Positions 43,206 through 52,265 of a stretch of DNA of 64,000 nt are shown here, piece after piece. The stretch covers positions 39,617 to 103,616 of the forward strand of contig NZ_PJJM01000092.1 of assembly GCF_002929805.1 (NCBI RefSeq), in the 5' to 3' direction. The stretch is from Cryobacterium sp. Y50. GTDB taxonomy: Bacteria > Actinomycetota > Actinomycetes > Actinomycetales > Microbacteriaceae. Position 1 is the stretch's first letter. The number at the start of each line of letters is the position of its first letter. Position numbers and translations under genes: made by a program. The notes beneath the pieces are model-generated. The model was not told where the DNA came from. It saw nothing but the letters and a program-made list of their open reading frames with translations, and searched no databases.

Positions 43206-44085
43206 GTTCGGCTCCGGTACCCCGACGGTTGGTGTCGTGGTGCTGACCCAGGGCACCCGGCCGGATGACCTCGACCGCGGCATCCGTTCAGTGCTGGCTC
43301 AGCAAGGGGTCACGCTCGACGTGATCTGTGTCGGCAACGGCTGGCAGCCGACCGGCCTGCCGACCGACGTGCAATCGCTCGGGTTGCCGACGAACCTCGG
43401 CATTCCGGCTGGACGCAACCGCGGGGTGTCGCTTGTCACTGGGGAATACCTGTTCTTTCTCGACGACGATGCGAGCATTCCCGACCCGAAATTTCTGATC
43501 ACCGCGATCGGCAAGCTGCGCGGCGACCCTCGGATCGGCCTGCTGCAGCCACGGATCGAGGACCCGACCGGCGTCGAATCGCCTCGTCGGTGGATTCCGC
43601 GCATCCGCAAGGGTGAGGCCGCCACACCCGGACCGGTGTTCTCGGTCTGGGAGGGTGCCGTACTGCTGCCGCGGGCCGTCTTCGACGCGACCGGCGGCTG
43701 GGCCGAGCCGTTCTTCTACGCCCACGAGGGCATCGAACTCGCCTGGCGGGTCTGGGACCAGGGCTTCGTTACCTGGTACGCCGGCGATCTCGTGGCCAAC
43801 CATCCGGTGATCCTGCAGACCCGGCACGCCGACTACTATCGTCTGAACGCCCGCAATCGGGTTTGGCTCGCCCGTCGCAACCTGCCAGCCCCGTTGGTGC
43901 CGCTCTACGTCGGCGCCTGGACCGCGATTCAGGTGCTGCGCTGGGCCCCGCGCAACAGGCCGGCCCTACGCGCCTGGTTCGGTGGCTGGCGCGAGGGCTG
44001 GCGCAGCGATCCGGGGCCGCGGCATCCGCTTCGAGCACGCACGATCTGGCGCATGACCGTCGCCGGTCGACCGCCGATTATCTGA
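43192..44085 (+). CDS. Family 2 glycosyltransferase
   Basis: A 297-residue GT-A enzyme. VGVVVLTQGTRPDDLDRGI is the nucleotide-sugar entry strand, GIPAGRNRGV precedes the DxD-type LFFLDDDASI, and FFYAHEGIELAWRVWDQGF is the acceptor-side motif seen in rhamnosyl- and galactofuranosyl-type GT2s. There are no obvious membrane segments. The GTG start overlaps the previous gene by 14 bp, so the two are probably coupled. The sugar is unknown. Confidence 0.85.
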   Translation: MSVPRFGSGTPTVGVVVLTQGTRPDDLDRGIRSVLAQQGVTLDVICVGNGWQPTGLPTDVQSLGLPTNLGIPAGRNRGVSLVTGEYLFFLDDDASIPDPKFLITAIGKLRGDPRIGLLQPRIEDPTGVESPRRWIPRIRKGEAATPGPVFSVWEGAVLLPRAVFDATGGWAEPFFYAHEGIELAWRVWDQGFVTWYAGDLVANHPVILQTRHADYYRLNARNRVWLARRNLPAPLVPLYVGAWTAIQVLRWAPRNRPALRAWFGGWREGWRSDPGPRHPLRARTIWRMTVAGRPPII

Positions 44086-44104
44086 GGGACGGTAGGCTGG
44101 TTTG

Positions 44105-45382
44105 GTGGTAATTCGGAAAGACCTCAGGCGCGCCGTCAAGCTGGTCAAGGATGTTGTGGCATCCCGCAAGGTGCAACACGCGCTGCGCGGCCCGCTGAAA
44201 TCGCGGGAATTACGCGAGGATAACCACTTCAAGATCGCCGTCTACTTTGCTGACGGGCCGGTCAACATGTACCAAATGCGGCAATGGTATCGGCCGCTCG
44301 CTACCCTCGCCAAGACCTGGCCGGTGCTGGTGCTCAGCCGCACCGGCGGAGGCACCCTCAAACTCATGGACGAGTCGCCGGTTCCGGTCGCCTACGCGCG
44401 CACGGTGTCGCAGCTCGAGCAGATTGTCGCCGAGCAGGACATTCGCATCGTGTTCTACGTCAACCAGAACCCGCGCAACTTTCAAATGATGCGCTACGGG
44501 CGCTGCTGGCACGTTTTCATCAACCACGGTGAGAGCGACAAGATGTACATGATCACCAACCAGTTCAAGGCTTACGATTACTCGTTCGTCGCCGGCGATG
44601 CTGCGCTGGCCCGACTGGACCGGGTTCTCTGGGACTACGACTTCGACAAGCGTGCCGTCAAAATCGGGCGCCCGCAGGCGGACTACTTTAGCGGCGAGCT
44701 GCCTTACACGCCCGACGAACGTCAGGTCGTGCTCTACGCCCCAACCTGGGAGGGCGATCGGGCCGCCGCCGCCTATGGCTCCGCCGCGACCCACGGCGTC
44801 GCGCTGGTCAGCGCCCTGCTGGACACCGGAACGCATCGGGTCATCTACCGTCCGCACCCACGCAGCGGCGTCGCCGACCACCACTATGGTGCCGCAAATA
44901 AGACCATCATCAGCGCTATCGCCGCCGCGAATGCCCGCGATCCCAGCGCTCAGCACGTCTACGACTCCGGTCCAAACCTCGGCTGGCAGCTGGCCGCCGC
45001 AGATCTCGCGATCGTCGACATTTCGGCGATGGTGTATGACCGCCTCGCCACTGGAAAGCCGCTCATCATTACCCGCCCGGTGAACCCGATGGCCGTGATC
45101 GACACGAGTGGCTACCTCTCCGACTGCGAATGGCTTTCCGACGAGCAAGCCGGGGACATCGCGGCCGTCGTCGACCGGCTCACCCACGATGACGCAGCGG
45201 TCGAACGACTGCAGGGCTGGGTGCACCGGTACTTTGGTGACACCGCCCCCGGCGTTGCGACGGTCCGCCTGCACGCGGCCGTGCAGCACCTTATGGACGA
45301 ATGGGATCGGTTCGCCGCCGTGCACGACTACGATGTGCCCATCGTGCGCGATCCCGCCACGATTCCCGAAGATGAGCTATAG
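44105..45382 (+). CDS. CDP-glycerol glycerophosphotransferase family protein (TagF/TagB-like)
   Basis: A 425-residue GT-B-type transferase. FINHGESDKMYM, VLYAPTWEGDR, VIYRPHPRSG and VDISAMVYDRLATGKPLIITRP are the hallmarks of the CDP-glycerol/ribitol phosphotransferase family that makes the phosphopolyol chain of teichoic acids. It starts at GTG 44105 (TTG 44102 is also possible) 19 bp after the GT2 gene. With the TagGH-like exporter at 46863-48436, it points to a phosphate-containing wall polymer. Confidence 0.87.
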   Translation: MVIRKDLRRAVKLVKDVVASRKVQHALRGPLKSRELREDNHFKIAVYFADGPVNMYQMRQWYRPLATLAKTWPVLVLSRTGGGTLKLMDESPVPVAYARTVSQLEQIVAEQDIRIVFYVNQNPRNFQMMRYGRCWHVFINHGESDKMYMITNQFKAYDYSFVAGDAALARLDRVLWDYDFDKRAVKIGRPQADYFSGELPYTPDERQVVLYAPTWEGDRAAAAYGSAATHGVALVSALLDTGTHRVIYRPHPRSGVADHHYGAANKTIISAIAAANARDPSAQHVYDSGPNLGWQLAAADLAIVDISAMVYDRLATGKPLIITRPVNPMAVIDTSGYLSDCEWLSDEQAGDIAAVVDRLTHDDAAVERLQGWVHRYFGDTAPGVATVRLHAAVQHLMDEWDRFAAVHDYDVPIVRDPATIPEDEL

Positions 45383-45470
45383 CGTCGGGTTCTGACCGGG
45401 CGTTGCGCGTTCGGGCGAGCTTGCGCCGCTGTGCTGCCTTGGTACTGTGCTGCACGGGCACCCGATTGTG

Positions 45471-45502
45471 GCTCGCGCGCCGGGCAGGCCACGCGCGCGA
45501 GC
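45471..45502. terminator. Hairpin between convergent genes
   Basis: GCTCGCGCGC (45471-45480) pairs with 45493-45502 around a 12-base loop, between the convergent glycerophosphotransferase and hypothetical genes. It could serve both strands. The rest of 45383-45542 holds nothing definite. Confidence 0.55.
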
Positions 45503-45542
45503 AGCTTGGGGTTGCGCGAGCAGCGTTAGTACGCCCGACGCG

Positions 45543-46418
45543 TTAGTCCCGTGCGGGGTTGGACCGCGATTCGAGCGACTGCGGCGGGGCAGTCGGCCTC
45601 GAATTGGATGCCCAAGGCTCGGTCTGTCCCGCCGCCACCGACTTGCCCCGGCGCGCTTCTCGCACTCGGATCTCGCGTACTCGTGGCTCCAGATCCGGCT
45701 GAAACCCGGTGGGCGGCGGGCCGAAAGCGAACTGTGACGCGTGCATGACCTTATTGCCCAGAATGTGATTACCAACACCGCCGATGACCGCTCCGATGCC
45801 AAACGGGAGGACTTTGCCGAGCACGCTGGCGCTGCCACGGGTGGCGAACTGACGCAGAAAAGCGCTCTTGAGCCGGTCGGTCAGGGGGCCCAGAACTGCC
45901 CGGGGGAGGTTGTTCGTGATGAGTTCGCCCCAGTAGGTGGTGCGCGCCGTGCCCGAACCGGTGATCTGCCCGGCGAGCTGGCGTACCAGATCACTGCCCT
46001 CCCGGCCCAGCATCATGGTCATGACGAGGGCGCGAGCCCGCTCTGGATCCTCCACGGCAATACCGTGTACCTCGCTGACCGACTGGGTGAACAGCGCCGT
46101 CGCCTCGAGAAAGCCGGCGGTCTCCACGCCAGACAGGGCGAGGGTGACGCCAGTGCCGACCCCGGGAATGACGGCGGTCGCGCCCACTGCTGCACCTCCG
46201 GCCGTGACTGCTGCCAGATAGCGCTTCTCCAGGATGCGCACGATCTGCTCCGGCGAGGCGTATGGATTACGGCGACGGATGCTGCGGATATGGGCCAGGA
46301 CGACCGGCCGGTGAATGGCCAGAACCCGATCGAAACCCTTTACAAACCCGGTCGGTAGAGCGCCGCCCTGCGGATTTCCGCCGGTCGATGACAGCATCGG
46401 TGTGCTTTTCCTGGCCAT
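45543..46418 (-). CDS. Conserved actinobacterial protein with glycine-rich hydrophobic segments
   Basis: I do not recognise a named family with confidence; an EcsC-like protein is possible. It has 291 residues. A basic, helical N-terminal part (VLAIHRPVVLAHIRSIRRRN) is followed by an Ala/Gly-rich hydrophobic stretch (AAVTAGGAAVGATAVIPGVG), a second glycine-rich stretch (VLPFGIGAVIGGVGNHILG) and a polar, likely disordered C-terminus. This suggests membrane association. AGGAGAGG before the ATG supports the start at 46418. Confidence 0.65.
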   Translation of the reverse strand: MARKSTPMLSSTGGNPQGGALPTGFVKGFDRVLAIHRPVVLAHIRSIRRRNPYASPEQIVRILEKRYLAAVTAGGAAVGATAVIPGVGTGVTLALSGVETAGFLEATALFTQSVSEVHGIAVEDPERARALVMTMMLGREGSDLVRQLAGQITGSGTARTTYWGELITNNLPRAVLGPLTDRLKSAFLRQFATRGSASVLGKVLPFGIGAVIGGVGNHILGNKVMHASQFAFGPPPTGFQPDLEPRVREIRVREARRGKSVAAGQTEPWASNSRPTAPPQSLESRSNPARD

Positions 46419-46571
46419 TGATCACCCTCTCCTCGCCCATCTTGTCGAGTGTACGTGGTGCCCCCGGGCACACGCTGTACCGCGCGTCGACTCCGGCACG
46501 ACATCAAATACCACGTCTGGGCAATTGTCCAGCCGCTAGTCAAGACCGGGGTGGGCGGCTACAACTGAGGA

Positions 46572-46850
46572 ATGCCCAAGCCGAAATCAGAAGCGTCCAG
46601 ACTGCTTGGCCGCCGTCTGCGCGAACGACGCCTGACTCTTGGATTCAATCAGGAGTCGGTCGCCCTGCTCGCCGGACTCAACGTGTCGAATTATGCGCGG
46701 ATTGATCGGGGTTACGGAAACCCGACGATGTACACGCTCATTCGACTCGCCGCCGTTCTACAACTTGAACTCAGTGAGCTGGTGATTGGCCTGGAGGTCG
46801 AACAGCTTCCGCCAACCCGTGACGCTTACCTGGCCATTAACTTTCGCTGA
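46572..46850 (+). CDS. Small XRE-family HTH regulator
   Basis: A 92-residue single-domain DNA-binding protein. LLGRRLRERRLTLGFNQESV, LLAGLNVSNYARIDRG and NPTMYTLIRLAAVLQL form the five-helix XRE/Cro fold. It stands alone between a gene on the other strand and the convergent TagH-like gene. Its targets are unknown. Confidence 0.85.
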   Translation: MPKPKSEASRLLGRRLRERRLTLGFNQESVALLAGLNVSNYARIDRGYGNPTMYTLIRLAAVLQLELSELVIGLEVEQLPPTRDAYLAINFR

Positions 46851-46862
46851 GGATGGTTATGG

Positions 46863-47636
46863 TCAGGCCTTGGGCTTGACGACGTAGTCCGCGTTGTAGC
46901 GCTCAAGCACGTCGGTGATCGGGGCATCGAGCACGAGATCGCCTCGGTCGAGGTAGAGGCCGCGCGTGCAGAACCGACGCAGGTCTCGCTCATTGTGCGA
47001 CACGATGAACAGCGTTCGGCCGCCGGCCAGAAGCTCTTCGATGCGCTGGTAGCACTTCTCCCGAAAGGCCTTATCGCCCACGGCTAGTACCTCGTCGACC
47101 AGCAAAATGGGTTCTTCCAACCGGGAGATCACGGCGAAAGCGATGCGCACCTTCATCCCGCTCGATAAATGCTTGTACGGCGTGTCGATGAAGTCGGCGA
47201 TCTCGGCGAATTCAATGATCTCATCAAAGCGTGCGGCGATCTGCTTGCGGGTCATGCCGTGCAGGCCAGCGGTGAGGTAGACGTTGTCGCGCACGCTGAG
47301 GTCATCGACGAATCCGCCGGTGATCTCGATCAGCGGTGCGACGCCCTCGGTCACGTGCACCGTTCCGGTATCGGGAAGCACGACTCCGGTGACGAGTTTG
47401 AGCAGGGTGGACTTGCCCTGGCCGTTGCGGCCGACGACACCGATGGCTTCCCCTGGCTGCACAGTGAAGCTCACGTGCTGCAGGGCCCAGAATTCGCCCG
47501 GACGGCTGCGCCGGTTTCTGGCACCGAAGAGGTCCTTGAAATTGCGACGACCGCGACGATTCCTGCGAAAGCGGATGCCGACATCCACTAGCGAAATCAC
47601 CGGCAGCACCCCGAGCGACATTGGGTCCACGGCCAC
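46863..47636 (-). CDS. ABC-2 polysaccharide/teichoic acid export ATPase (TagH/Wzt-like)
   Basis: A 257-residue ATPase. VGRNGQGKSTLL is the Walker A, LSSGMKVRIAFAV the signature, ILLVDEVLAVGD the Walker B and VSHNERDLRRF the H-loop. The long insert before Walker A (RRNRRGRRNFKDLFG) is typical of the TagH/RfbE group, which exports lipid-linked wall polymers. No C-terminal carbohydrate-binding domain is present. It overlaps the permease stop by one base. Confidence 0.9.
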   Translation of the reverse strand: MAVDPMSLGVLPVISLVDVGIRFRRNRRGRRNFKDLFGARNRRSRPGEFWALQHVSFTVQPGEAIGVVGRNGQGKSTLLKLVTGVVLPDTGTVHVTEGVAPLIEITGGFVDDLSVRDNVYLTAGLHGMTRKQIAARFDEIIEFAEIADFIDTPYKHLSSGMKVRIAFAVISRLEEPILLVDEVLAVGDKAFREKCYQRIEELLAGGRTLFIVSHNERDLRRFCTRGLYLDRGDLVLDAPITDVLERYNADYVVKPKA

Positions 47637-48436
47637 TAGATCTCCTTCAAAACGGCGCGTTCGGTGCGGCGGAAGACCAGCAGCCCCAGGGCGAGGAAGA
47701 CCAAGGACATGGCAACGCTGATCGCAACGGCGAACCAGTCGAGTTGCTCCGGAAAAAAAGCTGAACGGTAGAGGCTGAAGATGCCGGTCAGTGGATTGAA
47801 AGCAGCCCAGAAATGCAGTACGGGCGGGAGGTCGGTGGTGCTGTAGATGATGGGGGAGGCGTAGAACAGAAATCGCAGGATGAGCTTGACGGCCCGTTCC
47901 AGGTCGCGAAAGAACACGACGAGCGGTGCGACGAGCAAGCCGACGCCCGCGGTCAGCGCGGCCTGAATCACGATGGCGAGGGGAAAGAACAGCGCGTCGA
48001 TGTGCAGTTGCGCGCCGTAGACAATGGCGAACAGAACGAGTACCGGTACCGAGGCGAGAAATTCGATGCCCTTGGAGAGCACGAGGCGGTTCACCCAGAT
48101 CGTGCGGGGGATGCGGGTGGAGCGGATGAGCTTAGCCTCGCGCAGAAATGCCCTCGTGCAATCGGAGACAGCTCCGTTGAACCACATCCAGGGCAGCAGG
48201 GCGGCCAGGAGGAACACGATATAGGGCTCGTTGCCGACGTTTTTGTCAAATACCTGGGTGAAGACGAACCAGTAGATGCCCGCCATGACGAGCGGATCGA
48301 GAATAGACCAGAAGTAGCCGAGAACCGTGGTGGAGTAGCGAACGCGCAGGTCGCGCTGCGTCAGCAGCCAGAGGGAATGCCGATACCGGGCGGTCGGCGT
48401 GCGCTGTTCGGGGCGCACCAGCGCGTAACTACTCAC
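47636..48436 (-). CDS. ABC-2 polysaccharide/teichoic acid export permease (TagG/Wzm-like)
   Basis: About 266 residues with six hydrophobic helices. LLTQRDLRVRYSTTVLGYFW is the conserved N-terminal amphipathic segment, followed by LLPWMWFNGAV and a C-terminal FNPLTGIFSLYRSAFF. It pairs with the ATPase downstream to move a lipid-linked polymer across the membrane. GTG 48436 gives the family N-terminus; the ORF opens at 48511 but the extra 25 residues look non-coding. Confidence 0.88.
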   Translation of the reverse strand: MSSYALVRPEQRTPTARYRHSLWLLTQRDLRVRYSTTVLGYFWSILDPLVMAGIYWFVFTQVFDKNVGNEPYIVFLLAALLPWMWFNGAVSDCTRAFLREAKLIRSTRIPRTIWVNRLVLSKGIEFLASVPVLVLFAIVYGAQLHIDALFFPLAIVIQAALTAGVGLLVAPLVVFFRDLERAVKLILRFLFYASPIIYSTTDLPPVLHFWAAFNPLTGIFSLYRSAFFPEQLDWFAVAISVAMSLVFLALGLLVFRRTERAVLKEI

Positions 48437-48566
48437 GCCGTCTATCGTATGGGAGCCTGGCTTCGCCCCGTGCCAGCCGGGGCTACTTGTCTCCGGCCCA
48501 ATCACGCCCAAATAGTGGCCGTCAGTCTCGTGATCGCTTAGATTGAAGATCCGCGCACTGCGTCGA

Positions 48567-48580
48567 TAGACGTTCGTCTA
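48567..48580. promoter_or_regulatory. Inverted repeat before the aconitase gene
   Basis: TAGACG-TT-CGTCTA lies 31 bases before the aconitase ATG. Symmetry and place suit a TetR-type repressor site; the sequence is not the AcnR site known from Corynebacterium. Confidence 0.4.
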
Positions 48581-48611
48581 CGCGGTGATCACACACGGAA
48601 AAGGAGCCCAC

Positions 48612-50600
48612 ATGGCGTACAACGTCGCTCAGAAACTGATCGCCTCGCACCTGGTAGTCGGGGAGATGGTGCCGGGTACTGAAATCGGCATCCGGATCGA
48701 CCAGACCCTCACCCAGGACGCAACGGGCACCCTGGTCATGCTCGAGCTTGAGGCGCTCGGCCTGGATTACGCCCGCACGGAGGTGTCCGTACAATATGTC
48801 GACCACAACCTGCTTCAGGCGGATAGTAAGAATGCCGAAGACCATGACTTTCTGCGCTCAGCCTGCCAGCGCTTCGGTATCTGGTTTTCCAAAGCCGGTA
48901 ACGGGGTCTCGCACCCCACCCACATGCAGCGCTTCGGTATTCCGGGTAAGACAATGGTCGGCTCCGACAGCCACACCCCGGCGGCCGGTTCGCTCGGCAT
49001 GCTCGCCATCGGCGTCGGCGGCACCGAGGTGGCGCTTGCGATCGCCGGTGAACCGCTTTATATTCGTATGCCTCAGATTTGGGGTGTGCGCCTGACCGGC
49101 CAGCTTCCGCCGTGGACGAGCGCCAAGGACGTCATCCTCGAAATGCTCCGTCGGCACGGTGTTAAGGGCGGCGTCAATCGCATCGTCGAGTACTACGGAC
49201 CGGGCCTGGCCGGTCTAACAGCCATGGACCGCCACGTGATCGCGAATATGGGTGCCGAGCTCGGTGCCACCTCGACCGTGTTCCCGGCCGACGATCAGGT
49301 ACGCACTTTTCTGCGCGCGGAAGCGCGCGAGGCCGACTTCGTTGAACTGCTCGCCGACGCGGACGCTACCTACGATGTGACCGAGGAGATCGACCTCGCC
49401 ACGATCGTTCCGTTGATCGCCCTGCCCAGTTCTCCGGGCAATGTCGTTCCGGCGAGCGAGGTTGCCGGCCGGCCGGTCGAGCAGGTGGTGATCGGGTCAT
49501 CCGCTAACCCGGGTCTGCGCGACTTTGCGATCGTTGCGGCGATAACCAAGGGACGACAGTCTTTCCCCGGACTGAGCCTGGACGTCAACCCGAGCTCGCG
49601 TCAGATTCTCCAGGACCTGACCAAGATGGGATCCACCCTGGCCCTGATCGGGGCCGGAGCACGGCTGCACCAGTCGGGTTGTATGGGCTGCATCGGCATG
49701 GGGCAGGCACCTGCCAATGGCAGCATCAGCCTGCGCACCATGCCGCGCAACTTTCCGGGCCGCTCCGGCACCCAGGAGGACTCGGTTTACCTCTGCTCGC
49801 CGGAAACCGGGGCTGCGGCCGCGTTGACCGGAAAAATAACCGATCCGCGAGACCTCGCCGACCTGTTCGGCATGGACTACCCCGAGATCGTCCTGCCCGA
49901 ATTCTCCAGTGTGAATCTGACCATGCTCGAGGCGCCGCTGCCGGCGGAGGAATCGCTCACCATCAAGCTGGTCAAGGGCGAGAATATTTCGTCCCTGCCG
50001 GTCTTCGGCCCGCTCGCCGAGCGCATCGAGGCACCCGTTGCCCTGATCGTCGGCGACGATATCTCAACGGATGAGATTCTTCCGGCCGGTGCGCGTGTCT
50101 TGCCGTTTCGCAGCAACGTGCCCAAGCTCGCCGAATTCACCTTTGACCAGGTCGACCCGACCTACCCGACGCGCGCGGCCCTCAGCCGGGACACGACCGG
50201 CCACATGATTGTCGCTGGCGCCAACTACGGGCAGGGATCATCCCGCGAGCACGCCGCGATCACGCCCCGGTTCCTCGGTCTGCGGGTGGTACTGGCGGTC
50301 TCGTTTGCGCGCATTCATTGGCAGAACCTCGCGAACTTCGGTGCACTCGCGCTGCAATTCACGGATGCCGCCGATCACGATCGCATTGCGCGTGACGACG
50401 TTCTGGTTCTGGATGGCATTCGGGAGGCGCTCACCAACGGCACGGAGATTCTCGTTCGCAATACCACCCGCAATGAGACCTATGCGGTGCGGCATGAACT
50501 CTCCACCCGCCAGATTGAGATGCTCCTGGTCGGCGGTCTGATCCCCTGGCTGCGCGCCCGGCACGCGCAGGGCGAGCCGCTGATCGGCGCAGCCGAATAA
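48612..50600 (+). CDS. acn: Aconitate hydratase
   Basis: A 662-residue iron-sulfur enzyme interconverting citrate and isocitrate. VGSDSHTPAAGSLGMLAIGV, the cluster-binding HQSGCMGCIGMGQ and the C-terminal swivelling domain with ANYGQGSSREHAAITPRFLG are visible. At 662 residues it is the shorter aconitase form, not the roughly 900-residue AcnA usual in actinobacteria. The ATG at 48612 follows AAAAGGAG. Confidence 0.9.
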   Translation: MAYNVAQKLIASHLVVGEMVPGTEIGIRIDQTLTQDATGTLVMLELEALGLDYARTEVSVQYVDHNLLQADSKNAEDHDFLRSACQRFGIWFSKAGNGVSHPTHMQRFGIPGKTMVGSDSHTPAAGSLGMLAIGVGGTEVALAIAGEPLYIRMPQIWGVRLTGQLPPWTSAKDVILEMLRRHGVKGGVNRIVEYYGPGLAGLTAMDRHVIANMGAELGATSTVFPADDQVRTFLRAEAREADFVELLADADATYDVTEEIDLATIVPLIALPSSPGNVVPASEVAGRPVEQVVIGSSANPGLRDFAIVAAITKGRQSFPGLSLDVNPSSRQILQDLTKMGSTLALIGAGARLHQSGCMGCIGMGQAPANGSISLRTMPRNFPGRSGTQEDSVYLCSPETGAAAALTGKITDPRDLADLFGMDYPEIVLPEFSSVNLTMLEAPLPAEESLTIKLVKGENISSLPVFGPLAERIEAPVALIVGDDISTDEILPAGARVLPFRSNVPKLAEFTFDQVDPTYPTRAALSRDTTGHMIVAGANYGQGSSREHAAITPRFLGLRVVLAVSFARIHWQNLANFGALALQFTDAADHDRIARDDVLVLDGIREALTNGTEILVRNTTRNETYAVRHELSTRQIEMLLVGGLIPWLRARHAQGEPLIGAAE

Positions 50601-50609
50601 CGGTATGAG

Positions 50610-50639
50610 GAACGGGGCTGGCTCTAATCGGCCCCGTTC
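50610..50639. terminator. Hairpin terminator between convergent acn and mvaS
   Basis: GAACGGGGC (50610-50618) pairs with GCCCCGTTC (50631-50639) around a 12-base loop, followed by TGTTT. It serves the aconitase gene and could also act for the convergent mvaS. Confidence 0.8.
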
Positions 50640-50642
50640 TGT

Positions 50643-52115
50643 TTACTCGCTGCGGCTACCGACGTAGCGGTAATACTCGACACCATCGTCGAAGAAGTCA
50701 GGGCCGTTCGACGTTCCGACATGATCGACCACGAACTCGTCGTGGGCGGGCGGGGCGATGTCGATCAGGCGTCCCGCGTGCACGTCGATGTATTGTGTTT
50801 CGTTCAGATCGACCGCTCCGAGTAGCGCACGGTCGAAATTGATCCGCGCCGCCGCGTCGTGCCAGCCGGTTACGACGCGTAGCGGTAGGGCCTCCGCCGC
50901 ATCGCCACTGCCATAGCCGAGGGCCAGCCAGTCCTGATCGGCGAGGTCGAGGTCGCTGGTCAGGGCCTGGTGCAGGCCGGCGGCGAGCCAAGCCGGCAGG
51001 GCCGCGGTGTAGAGATTGCCGAGGTCGCGCATGGCTTCGGAGCCAAGTCCGAGCTTTTCTTGAACGAGGGTGTTCCAGAGCGGAGTTTTGCGCAGTTGGT
51101 TGCGCGCCCGGCGCGCCAGGGGAAAGACGTCGCCGGTGTTTTCGGCCAGTTGTGCACCGATGACGCCGAATGGTGTTGGCTCCAGCAGCTCGGCGATCAG
51201 GAGTTCGGCGTCGACACCGGCATCGGCGGCGAGTGCGCGCAGCTCGTCATGACCGTCGGTGTCATGCGCGAGGGTGAAGAGATAGGCCATGACCCACCCG
51301 GTGGTGGGCATCTGGTGATACGGGCGGTGCATGAACACCGCGTCGATGTCGTGAAAATAGTCAAGGTTTCGGCCGGGGCGTTTGTCGAGCATCGCCGTCA
51401 TAGCGTGGTGGGTGGCATCGATATAGCAGCTGGTGGAGTAATGCCCGTTGAATATGGGCAGGTCCTGCAGCTGGCCGTCGTCGCGCGCGGGCTGATTGCG
51501 AAAACGGGCAAACGGTTTGCGAAAGTCGGCCACCCGATAGTCGGAATCGCTGCCGGCCCCGGTAAGGTCCACCTCCAGCAGCCGGGCATCGCTCTCCAGC
51601 AGCATGGCGACGGCGCCCGCACCCTGGGTGGGCTCGCCGCTGCCACCGCGCGCATACTCGGCGATGTCGGCGCAGACGACGATGGCCTGGCGACCACGAC
51701 CATCCGTTGCCAAGTAGCGCAGCGCAGCTTTTATGCCGTACACGCCGCCGAGGCAGGCCTGCTTGAATTCCGGCACTTCGCAGTCTCTGGCCAACAGGGG
51801 CAAGCCGGCCGCAGCGAGGGCCTCATTGACCATGCCCTTCACGATGACAGCACCGGCCGAATTATCGGTGCTTGATTCGGTTCCGAGGGCGAGCAGCCCG
51901 ACCTGGGTCGGGTCGATGTCGTAGTCCCGAATCAGCCGCCAGACCGCGGTGGCCGCGAAGGTATAGACACTCTGTCGGGGTGCGCGCATGCGAAAACTGC
52001 GTCCGACCACCGAACGGAATTTCTCCCACGGTTGGTCATTCCACTCGCACCACGATTCGAGCTGAACGCGATACGGCGGGAGGTACAGGGAGAAACCACT
52101 AATTCCAGGAGCCAA
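50643..52115 (-). CDS. mvaS: Hydroxymethylglutaryl-CoA synthase
   Basis: A 490-residue thiolase-fold enzyme condensing acetoacetyl-CoA and acetyl-CoA to HMG-CoA. The active-site Glu80 is in LGTESSTDNS, the nucleophile Cys121 in KQACLGGVYGIKAALRY and the catalytic His in FMHRPYHQMPTTG. It is about 100 residues longer than Gram-positive coccal MvaS. The start is a TTG at 52115 with a weak GAAG upstream, so the exact start is uncertain. It is divergent from mvaD-pmk-mvaA/mvk and supplies their substrate. Confidence 0.92.
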   Translation of the reverse strand: MAPGISGFSLYLPPYRVQLESWCEWNDQPWEKFRSVVGRSFRMRAPRQSVYTFAATAVWRLIRDYDIDPTQVGLLALGTESSTDNSAGAVIVKGMVNEALAAAGLPLLARDCEVPEFKQACLGGVYGIKAALRYLATDGRGRQAIVVCADIAEYARGGSGEPTQGAGAVAMLLESDARLLEVDLTGAGSDSDYRVADFRKPFARFRNQPARDDGQLQDLPIFNGHYSTSCYIDATHHAMTAMLDKRPGRNLDYFHDIDAVFMHRPYHQMPTTGWVMAYLFTLAHDTDGHDELRALAADAGVDAELLIAELLEPTPFGVIGAQLAENTGDVFPLARRARNQLRKTPLWNTLVQEKLGLGSEAMRDLGNLYTAALPAWLAAGLHQALTSDLDLADQDWLALGYGSGDAAEALPLRVVTGWHDAAARINFDRALLGAVDLNETQYIDVHAGRLIDIAPPAHDEFVVDHVGTSNGPDFFDDGVEYYRYVGSRSE

Positions 52116-52265
52116 CTGTGTCTACTTCACTTTTCAGGTGTTTGCGGGTCCGCGACGGTCACATTACTTTAGTCGGCCAGGCTGCGAGTCAGGGCGCGGC
52201 CCGATTCGGCCAGATGGCGTCGGGGGCTCGGCTAAAATAGAGGCAGAACCGATCGGAGCAGTCCT

